From Rothia mucilaginosa (GTDB lineage: Bacteria > Actinomycetota > Actinomycetes > Actinomycetales > Micrococcaceae), in assembly GCF_001061665.1 (NCBI RefSeq), contig NZ_JVSP01000002.1:1-42363 (forward strand): a stretch of DNA of 42,363 nt, in the 5' to 3' direction. Below are positions 6,866-12,930 of the stretch, in pieces. The notes under the pieces are model-generated. The model had not been told where the DNA came from. It worked only from the letters and a program-made list of their open reading frames with translations, and did no database searches. Within the stretch, counting starts at the first letter, position 1; each line of letters begins with the position of its first letter. Made by a program: the position numbers and the translations under genes.

Positions 6866-7840
6866 CTATTCGGGCAGCGGCATGGGAACGGGGTCCTCGC
6901 CGTCGTCCTTCTGCTTGTGGGAATTACCCTTCGTGGTGGTCAGCGTAATACCCACACTCGCGGTCATCAGCAGGAAAATTGCCACCCAACGAATCGGGCC
7001 GGTCTCCTGATTCAGCAGCGCCCAACCGGCAATCGCCGCAATAGCGGGCTCCATGCTCATCAACACGCTAAACACCTGCTGCGGCAGGTTGCGCAGGGCC
7101 ATCAGCTCCGCGCTGTAGGGGATCACCGAGGCGAACATCGCGGTACCGAAAATCATGAGGAGTAGCACCGGGTCCTGAGCCGCATTCCACAGCGGCTGGG
7201 ATGCCGGAACAACCGCCGCCACCGGGGCAATGAACGCGGCGCCGACCAGCATCGCCACCGCCAGGCCGCTCGCACCCGGAACCAGGGCGCCAACCTTTGC
7301 GCTGGAGCGAATATACAGCGCCCAGAACACGCCGGCAATCAGCGCGAACGTCAGACCCAGGTAGTCGGTGTCCCTACCGACCGCCGCCTCGTAGCCGAGC
7401 ACCAGCATGCCCGCCAGAGCGCAGAGGACCCACACCGCGTCGCGCATCCTGCGGGTCAGTAGGGACGCCAGCGCGAGCGGGCCCAAAAACTCCACCGCCA
7501 CCGCCAGGCCGATGGGGATACGGTCAATCGCGCAGTAGAAGAAGCCGTTCATCATGCCGAACGTTAAACCGAAAATCACCACGGCACGCCACTGCTCCTT
7601 CGACCAGGACAGCGGGCCCGGAGGCATCATATCGCCGCGGCGGGCACGCCAACGAGCAGCCAGCCACACGGTGCTACCCACCACAATGGAAGCAATCGCC
7701 AGACGGCTCACGCTCACGGCGAGCGCGCCAAACAGCGGGAAGAGCGTCACCGCGAAGGCCGCGCCGAACTGTAGCGACGAGCAGGACATCAAAACAAACA
7801 TGATGCCTAGGGCAGGGCGTTGGTGCGCGGTATGCTGCAT
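6866..7840 (-). CDS. EamA/RhtA-type exporter (DMT superfamily)
   Basis: 324 residues from the preferred start. About ten hydrophobic segments arranged as two EamA halves give the standard drug/metabolite transporter topology. The family includes RhtA and related exporters of threonine, homoserine or other metabolites. A longer frame reaches 7927, but ATG 7840 has GAGGAGA just upstream, and the extra 29 residues look uncharged and unrelated to a membrane start. The C-terminal tail is short and charged (NSHKQKDDGEDP). A second EamA gene lies upstream on the same strand, with a hairpin between them, so the two are probably separate transcripts from an old duplication. Substrate unknown. Confidence 0.82.
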   Translation of the reverse strand: MQHTAHQRPALGIMFVLMSCSSLQFGAAFAVTLFPLFGALAVSVSRLAIASIVVGSTVWLAARWRARRGDMMPPGPLSWSKEQWRAVVIFGLTFGMMNGFFYCAIDRIPIGLAVAVEFLGPLALASLLTRRMRDAVWVLCALAGMLVLGYEAAVGRDTDYLGLTFALIAGVFWALYIRSSAKVGALVPGASGLAVAMLVGAAFIAPVAAVVPASQPLWNAAQDPVLLLMIFGTAMFASVIPYSAELMALRNLPQQVFSVLMSMEPAIAAIAGWALLNQETGPIRWVAIFLLMTASVGITLTTTKGNSHKQKDDGEDPVPMPLPE

Positions 7841-7923
7841 GGCTCTCCTCGGGGTACCTCGTAAATCGGCGGTGCTTGTGCGGGTTTTCGAATGGGCGGG
7901 GGCAGGGTACGAGCTTAAACAGT

Positions 7924-7969
7924 GCACCCCCGGGCACGAGATACTATCCTACGTGCTACCCGGGGGTGC
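7924..7969 (-). terminator. hairpin between the two EamA genes
   Basis: Arms GCACCCCCGGG (7924-7934) and CCCGGGGGTGC (7959-7969), with an inner GCACG/CGTGC extension. On the minus strand it lies after the stop at 8026. The T tract that follows is short, so termination may be partial. Confidence 0.6.
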
Positions 7970-8025
7970 GAGAAAGAAGAGACATGCTCTCCAGAGCAAT
8001 ATTCAGCTGGGCTCTCTACGGCTAC

Positions 8026-9087
8026 CTAGAGGCCCTTCGCCTCGCGGTCGGCCCTAATCTGCTCGGCCGATGGAAGCGTAATGGAACTGGTCGCCATCTG
8101 TGCGATATCCACCGCGTACGCGTCCACCGCGCCGGGGAGGTAGCGATCCATCTCCTCGCTATCACCGCGCTCCTGGGCCCGTTTTTGGGCGCGGGCGTGC
8201 GAAATGGAGATGCCGATACTCGCCAGCACCAGCAGCGAGATGGCCAGCCAGCGAACCGCATCCGTCGGCTCGGCCAGCATAATGACGCCCACCAGCGCGG
8301 CAATCGCCGGTTCCAGCGAAAGCACCACACTGTAGATGTGCGCCGGCAACAGGCGCAGGGAAGAGACCTCGCCCAGAGCCGGAATGGCCGAAGCCAGCAG
8401 ACCCATCAGGCAACCAATCGCCAGCAGGTGAACGTCCTGAGTCACCTTCGACAGGTTATTGCCGCTCAGAATAAACGGGAACGGCAGCACCAGCAGCGTG
8501 GATACGGCGTTGCCCATCACCATGCCGCCCATACCCGGGATGAGCGCGCCCACCTTCTCCGTCGCCAGGATGTAGGCGGCACGCGAAATCGCCGTCAGCA
8601 CCGCGAAGAACACGCCCACCAGGGCAAAGTCCTCAGGCTTGGCCTGTGATTCGGCCGTCAGAATCGCCATGCCGCTAAAGGACAGGGCAATCCATACCAG
8701 GTCCAGCTTGCGGCGGGACATAACGGTCGCCAACACCAGCGGGCCCATAAACTCGATCGCCACGGCAATCGCCAGCGGAACCTGCTCAATCGCCACGTAG
8801 AAGAAGGCGTTCGCGCCGGTGAGGGCCACGCCCAGCACGATGACCGCGGTCCATTGCGCGCGCGTCCACGCGAGAATATTCGGGCGGAAGAACACGTACA
8901 GCAGGATGGTGGAAGTCAGCAGACGTAGCGCCACCACACCCCAGGGCCCCAAATCACCCATGAGCTGCTTCGCGAGGGCTGAACCGAATTGCGCGGAAAT
9001 AATCGCGCCGGTCGCGTAGGCGACACCCAGCCCCTGAGTGGCCAGGGGAGAACGCGCAGCCGTGGGCGTGCTGGCGGAAGAAGTCAT
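8026..9087 (-). CDS. EamA/RhtA-type exporter (DMT superfamily)
   Basis: 353 residues with about ten hydrophobic segments in two repeated halves, after a short Ser/Thr/Ala-rich N-terminus. It resembles the other EamA protein in layout and local motifs (GLAVAVEFLGPL there, PLAIAVAIEFMGPL here), so the two are paralogues. The predicted role is export of amino acids or other small metabolites across the cytoplasmic membrane; the substrate cannot be read from sequence. AAAGGA lies a few bases before the start ATG on the minus strand. The C-terminal tail of about 45 residues is charged and cytoplasmic (AQKRAQERGDSEEMD). Confidence 0.83.
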   Translation of the reverse strand: MTSSASTPTAARSPLATQGLGVAYATGAIISAQFGSALAKQLMGDLGPWGVVALRLLTSTILLYVFFRPNILAWTRAQWTAVIVLGVALTGANAFFYVAIEQVPLAIAVAIEFMGPLVLATVMSRRKLDLVWIALSFSGMAILTAESQAKPEDFALVGVFFAVLTAISRAAYILATEKVGALIPGMGGMVMGNAVSTLLVLPFPFILSGNNLSKVTQDVHLLAIGCLMGLLASAIPALGEVSSLRLLPAHIYSVVLSLEPAIAALVGVIMLAEPTDAVRWLAISLLVLASIGISISHARAQKRAQERGDSEEMDRYLPGAVDAYAVDIAQMATSSITLPSAEQIRADREAKGL

Positions 9088-9281
9088 GGTAATCCTTTAC
9101 AGCATGAAGCGTAAGCAAGTATCGGCGGTACAGCCCAACCCGAATCGCCGTGAAACGGGTCACGCATTATGCAGACAATGAATAGTGTGTAATCTAGGAC
9201 AATTTTACGCGGTTTAAAAAAGGGCGCAAATAAATGGGAAGCGATTTCAGAAGCGCCGCCGCCGCCGGCTGGACGACCGCG

Positions 9282-9315
9282 CTCAAGCCCTCGGTGAACT
9301 CAAGCCCTCGGTGAA
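9282..9315 (+). repeat. 17-base perfect tandem duplication
   Basis: CTCAAGCCCTCGGTGAA occurs twice without a gap at 9282-9298 and 9299-9315. It looks like a recent slippage event in non-coding DNA. Confidence 0.9.
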
Positions 9316-9375
9316 CAAGGCTCTTCCAGCCCGCCGGAAGGCTCGCCCGTTCAGGAAATATTCACCCGACCGTGC

Positions 9376-9381
9376 TTTACT
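9376..9381 (+). promoter_or_regulatory. -10-like element placing transcription start at the ATG of the EcsC-like gene
   Basis: TTTACT is followed six bases later by ATG 9388, and no good Shine-Dalgarno sequence is present. If used, the mRNA would begin at or next to the start codon. A convincing -35 is not visible. Confidence 0.35.
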
Positions 9382-9387
9382 AAAGAC

Positions 9388-10299
9388 ATGATTGACCCGA
9401 AGAAGTCTCTATTCGATGAGGACGGCAACCCCCGTCCCGCGCTAACCACCACCCTCGACAACGTACTGCGCATGCAACGACCGCTCGCGCTGTCCATCGT
9501 CAAGAAGCTGCGCGAAGCGCACCCCGACGAAACCCCCGCACAGATTCACAAGCGCCTCGACCGCGCCTACCTGCGCGACATCACCGCCATCGGTGGCGTG
9601 ACCGGCGCATCCGCATTCGTGCCCGGCGTCGGCACCATTACCTCCATGAGCCTCTCGGCGCTCGCCGTGGGCGGTTACATGGAGCGCACCGCCCTCTACG
9701 CCCAGGCCGTCGCCGAGCTGCACGGCGTGCACGTGCACGACCCCGAAACCGCCCGCTCCATGGTCATGGCCATCATGCTCGGCGAGGAGGGCTCGCAGCT
9801 CATGAACACCGTGCTGCTGCAGACCGGTAAGGCAAGCGGCGTATCCAATAAGTGGGGTATGCTGCTGGGCAATTCCTCCGGCGGCAAGATGTTCAGCGTC
9901 GAGCGCACCATCCGCAACCTGTTCATCCGTCGATTCCTCTCGCGTCAGACCGGCGCGCTACTCGGCCGTGCCCTGCCCTTCGGCGTGGGTGCTGTGGTCG
10001 GCGGCGGCGCAAACCTGGCTCTCGGCAAGGATGTCGTGCGCAACACTCGTAACGCTTTCGGCGACGCCCCGGCATACTTCCCCACGGAGCTCATGATTAC
10101 CCCGCGCGCGCCGCGCGTAAAGTCCGAAGAGGATGAGTCCCCGGAGAGCACCCGCGGCGAACGAGGCCAGCTCGTGGATAAGGCCGGTTCGATTCTCAAG
10201 GGTGCGGGCAAGGTCGCTAGTAAGGCTGCCGGAAAGGTCTTCACCCGTGGCAAGGGCCACGACACTGAGACCGAAAACCGCCCTATGCTCGAGCGCTAA
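9388..10299 (+). CDS. EcsC-like protein of unknown function
   Basis: 303 residues. The central part (about 65-110) has small-residue-rich amphipathic or membrane-touching segments with the pattern IGGVTGASAFVPGVGTITS, similar to the glycine-rich core of EcsC-family proteins. That family name comes from the ecs ABC-transporter locus and has no firm function. A second Gly/Ala-rich stretch (GALLGRALPFGVGAVVGGGANLALG) is near residues 195-220. The C-terminal 60 residues are charged and probably disordered, ending with repeated Gly-Lys motifs. Assignment to EcsC is by pattern only. The gene appears monocistronic, with a strong terminator after it and a candidate leaderless start. Confidence 0.6.
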   Translation: MIDPKKSLFDEDGNPRPALTTTLDNVLRMQRPLALSIVKKLREAHPDETPAQIHKRLDRAYLRDITAIGGVTGASAFVPGVGTITSMSLSALAVGGYMERTALYAQAVAELHGVHVHDPETARSMVMAIMLGEEGSQLMNTVLLQTGKASGVSNKWGMLLGNSSGGKMFSVERTIRNLFIRRFLSRQTGALLGRALPFGVGAVVGGGANLALGKDVVRNTRNAFGDAPAYFPTELMITPRAPRVKSEEDESPESTRGERGQLVDKAGSILKGAGKVASKAAGKVFTRGKGHDTETENRPMLER

Positions 10300-10336
10300 A
10301 ACCCTCGCTGGTTAGCAGACATAGCAAAGCCCCAAC

Positions 10337-10388
10337 ACGCTGAAGACCCCGGATCCCTGAACTCAGGGACCCGGGGTCTTCAGCGTTA
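10337..10388. terminator. bidirectional intrinsic terminator between the EcsC-like gene and purB
   Basis: Outer 16-base-pair stem (10337-10352 with 10371-10386) and inner TCCCTGA/TCAGGGA pairing make an almost continuous hairpin. It lies between two convergent genes ending at 10299 and 10416. T tracts are short on both sides. Confidence 0.85.
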
Positions 10389-10415
10389 AGGCCGGCGCTC
10401 AGCCGATGCTACCGA

Positions 10416-11849
10416 CTACGCGTTCTTCGCGTGATCAAGCAGCTGAGCCGCAATGCCGTTGTAGGTGTGCGGGGTCAGGTTCGACAGACGCTCCTCGGCC
10501 TCGGGGGAAAGGCCCAGGGTTGCCACAAACTCCTTGAGGCGAGCCGCATCCACGCGGTGACCGCGGGTCAGCTCCTTCAGACGCTCGTAGGGGTTCTCCA
10601 TGCCGGGAACGCCCGCGATAGCCTCCGCGCGCATCACCATCTGGATTGCCTCGGCCAGAACCTCCCAGTTGGAATCCAGGTCGGCAGAAATCACGTCGGC
10701 CGCGATGTCCAGGCGCTTCAGGCCCTTCACCACGTTCGAGATGGCCAGGACCGAGTGACCGAAGGCCACGCCGATGTTGCGCTGAGCCGAGGAATCGGTC
10801 AGGTCGCGCTGCCAGCGGGAGGTCACCAGGGTCGAGCCCAGCGAATCCAGCAGGGCGTTGGAGAGCTCCAGGTTAGCCTCCGCGTTCTCGAAGCGAATCG
10901 GGTTAACCTTGTGCGGCATGGTGGACGAACCGGTCGCACCGGCCACCGGAATCTGGCGGAAGAAACCAATCGAAATGTAGCTCCACACGTCGGTGCAGAG
11001 GTTGTGCAGCACGCGGTTGAAGTGCGCGATATCCGAGTACAGCTCGGCCTGCCAGTCGTGCGACTCAATCTGGGTGGTCAGCGGGTTCCAGGTCAGGCCC
11101 AGGTGCTCAACGAAACCGCGAGAAATCTTCTGCCAATCGGCGGTGGGCACCGAGGCGTAGTGCGCGGCATAGGTGCCGGTCGCACCATTGATCTTGCCGA
11201 GGAACTCGGTCGCCTTCACATGCTTGACCTGGCGCTTCAGGCGATAGGCGAGCACGCCCATCTCCTTGCCCAGGGTGGTCGGGGTTGCGGGCTGACCGTG
11301 GGTGCGCGAGAGCATGGGAACCTCGCGGCCCTCCTCGGCCAGGTTCAGCAGAACCTCAATCAGCTCCTCGGCTGCGGGGATCCACACGTTCTGCACGGCA
11401 TCCTTGATGCCCAGGGCGTAGGAGAGGTTGTTGATGTCTTCGGAGGTGCAGCCGAAGTGAACCAGCGGCACCAGGTGGTCCAGGCCCAGACCCTTCAGAC
11501 GGCGACCGATGTAGTACTCGACGGCCTTTACGTCGTGAACGGTCACGGCCTCAATCTCGGCCAGCTCGGCCACGGATTCGGCGTTGAAATCGGTCACGAT
11601 GGCGCGCAAGCCCTTCTTCTGCTCCTCGCTCAACGGGGACAGGCCCGGCAGCACCTTGTGCTCGCACAGGTAGATGAACCACTCGACCTCAACGTGGATG
11701 CGGTCACGGTTCAGCGCCGCCTCAGAAAGGTAGTTCGTCAGGGGTGCGGTGACGGAGGCGTAGCGTCCGTCCAGGGGGCCCAGAGCGAGTTCGCCGGTGC
11801 CCAAATCGATACGGCCAGAAGGCAGGATGGTGTTATTGGTGTGAGACAT
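10416..11849 (-). CDS. purB: adenylosuccinate lyase
   Basis: 477 residues. The enzyme splits fumarate from SAICAR and from adenylosuccinate in purine and AMP synthesis. The fumarase/aspartase superfamily signature GSSTMPHKVNP is present, with its catalytic Ser in the mobile loop. Also seen are GPLDGRYAS near the N-terminus, HFGCTSEDINN, and SRTHGQPATPTTLGKEM with the conserved His. Length and the N-terminal LGPLDGRY pattern match the longer, E. coli-like PurB subtype. An open frame extends upstream to 12011, but that extension is Pro/Ser/Arg-rich and without homology to PurB. ATG 11849 begins the recognisable protein, with GGAG close before it. Confidence 0.95.
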   Translation of the reverse strand: MSHTNNTILPSGRIDLGTGELALGPLDGRYASVTAPLTNYLSEAALNRDRIHVEVEWFIYLCEHKVLPGLSPLSEEQKKGLRAIVTDFNAESVAELAEIEAVTVHDVKAVEYYIGRRLKGLGLDHLVPLVHFGCTSEDINNLSYALGIKDAVQNVWIPAAEELIEVLLNLAEEGREVPMLSRTHGQPATPTTLGKEMGVLAYRLKRQVKHVKATEFLGKINGATGTYAAHYASVPTADWQKISRGFVEHLGLTWNPLTTQIESHDWQAELYSDIAHFNRVLHNLCTDVWSYISIGFFRQIPVAGATGSSTMPHKVNPIRFENAEANLELSNALLDSLGSTLVTSRWQRDLTDSSAQRNIGVAFGHSVLAISNVVKGLKRLDIAADVISADLDSNWEVLAEAIQMVMRAEAIAGVPGMENPYERLKELTRGHRVDAARLKEFVATLGLSPEAEERLSNLTPHTYNGIAAQLLDHAKNA

Positions 11850-11984
11850 AACTCCATTTTCGCATGGATCGCCGGAAAATGCGGGCGGGGTGCGGGGCGG
11901 TGGGCGGTCGGAGGGGGCTCTGGATAGTGGTTTGGGCGAAGGCTCAGACTGCGGTCCGGGTGATGTCGGGGATGGTCCGGGCGG

Positions 11985-12027
11985 CGCCCGCCGCGGGCGC
12001 GCCGACTCCAACGGGCGGGCGTTTTTT
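11985..12027 (+). terminator. orphan intrinsic terminator upstream of the Esx-like operon
   Basis: CGCCCGCC at 11985-11992 pairs with GGCGGGCG at 12014-12021, followed directly by six T residues (12022-12027). It is a textbook terminator for plus-strand transcription, yet no plus-strand gene ends before it. Confidence 0.7.
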
Positions 12028-12128
12028 CGGCTCCGAAGCGGCTCCGGAGTGGTTTCGGGGCAATCTTTGCGCGGAAATATGACGGCTACGGAGGCTGTGG
12101 ATAAAGCATTTTGCGGGTTCTGCAGCTC

Positions 12129-12150
12129 AAATCCGTGCGGATTTTTCGTT
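12129..12150 (+). terminator. second small terminator-like hairpin
   Basis: AAATCC (12129-12134), loop GTGC, GGATTT (12139-12144), then TTCGTTTT. The stem is short and AT-rich at its base, so it is weaker than the one at 11985. Confidence 0.4.
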
Positions 12151-12274
12151 TTGTGGGGTCGCTATCCACAAGAAGTCAAAAGCCGGGGGAACAACGCCGG
12201 CCCGCCCATAGGCTGGAACCAAAGTCCACCCGCTAAGCCGGTATCCGTAACCGGCCCCTCCGAAAGGACGCGCC

Positions 12275-12880
12275 GTGCCCACCTTCGTCGATGCCACACC
12301 GCCATCTGCGCCTCCGGGAACCCCCAACCCGCCCAGCACCGCGGATATTCTGCGTGCCGCCGGCCATATGGGCATCGGCTCCGCGGCCGGACGCGCGTTC
12401 GCCGCCTCGCTCCTCGCGGCAGCCGCCCTGGCTCGCACCAAGGGTGCCGAGCTTTCCGCACGCATGCGCGCCGAAGCCCACGAGATACAGGGGGTCTACG
12501 CGCGCACCGGCGAGCTCGGAACAGAGCACTGGGCCTCGGAGGCGGGCCGCGCCTTCCGCAGACAGCTCGAAAGGCACCGCGACAGTATTCGAGACAGGGC
12601 ACAGATTGCCGAGAACGCAGCGGTCGATATTGCCGCCGCCGCTGAAGAGCTCGCCGCCGAACTGACCGCCAAAGCCCAGGCTGTTACCGCCGCGGCCGGT
12701 GCCCTCGACAGCCTCCTCGGGTCCCTCGCGGATACCGCCGCCGATGTTCTCGATCCCGGAAAACTGGAGGATCTCGTGGCCCGCCACGCGGGGTCCGCGC
12801 AACACGAGCTTGATTCCCTCATGCACGTCAGCCTCCCCGAGGGGCTCAACGCGCTCGTTACCCGCCAAACCGGCTATTAG
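12275..12880 (+). CDS. WXG100/Esx-like helical protein
   Basis: 201 residues, nearly all predicted helix after a Pro-rich first 20 residues. The segment HWASEAGRAFRRQLERHRDSI (Trp86) matches the helix-turn-helix hallmark of actinobacterial Esx/WXG100-like proteins, where W-x-G or W-x-S precedes AFR. A coiled-coil-like Ala/Glu-rich stretch follows (about 105-150). Such proteins are substrates or chaperones of type VII secretion, usually paired with a partner encoded next to them. No clear YxxxD/E export motif is seen. The start is GTG 12275 with AAAGGA upstream. The large hydrolase gene begins 50 bases downstream, so they form one operon. It is longer than classical WXG100 proteins (about 100 residues). 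The assignment rests on pattern, not on a search. Confidence 0.6.
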   Translation: MPTFVDATPPSAPPGTPNPPSTADILRAAGHMGIGSAAGRAFAASLLAAAALARTKGAELSARMRAEAHEIQGVYARTGELGTEHWASEAGRAFRRQLERHRDSIRDRAQIAENAAVDIAAAAEELAAELTAKAQAVTAAAGALDSLLGSLADTAADVLDPGKLEDLVARHAGSAQHELDSLMHVSLPEGLNALVTRQTGY

Positions 12881-12930
12881 ACCGCCGCTTACCGCTAGTC
12901 GTCGCTAGGAAAACCCATCTAGGAGAACCC

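Larger units (their letters stand above)
9088..9387. other. 300-base divergent intergenic region
   Basis: It holds the upstream region of the minus-strand EamA gene and that of the plus-strand gene at 9388. An AT-richer part spans about 9176-9235. A perfect 17-base tandem duplication (9282-9298 and 9299-9315) follows, then a -10-like TTTACT at 9376-9381. No RNA gene or further coding region is apparent. Confidence 0.6.
11850..12274. other. 425-base divergent region with two plus-strand terminator-like hairpins
   Basis: It separates purB (minus) from the Esx-like operon (plus). The first 150 bases are unusually G-rich on the plus strand. Two terminator-like hairpins facing plus follow at 11985-12027 and 12129-12150, although no plus-strand gene precedes them. 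A short frame starting ATG 12081 continues in the shadow frame of the next gene and is not supported. A small RNA or an attenuated leader is possible. Confidence 0.5.

Noticed and set aside
7924-7969. Possible riboswitch or palindromic recombination site
   Set aside because: A simple GC-rich hairpin after a minus-strand stop is better explained as a terminator.
10431-11927. Long 498-codon open frame on the plus strand
   Set aside because: It is antisense to purB, whose active-site motifs are unmistakable; long antisense frames are expected in GC-rich genes.
11890-12645. 251-codon open frame overlapping the Esx-like gene in another frame
   Set aside because: Its product is rich in Arg, Gly and Pro without domain features, it runs through two terminator-like hairpins, and the 12275 frame has a ribosome-binding site and the expected codon pattern.
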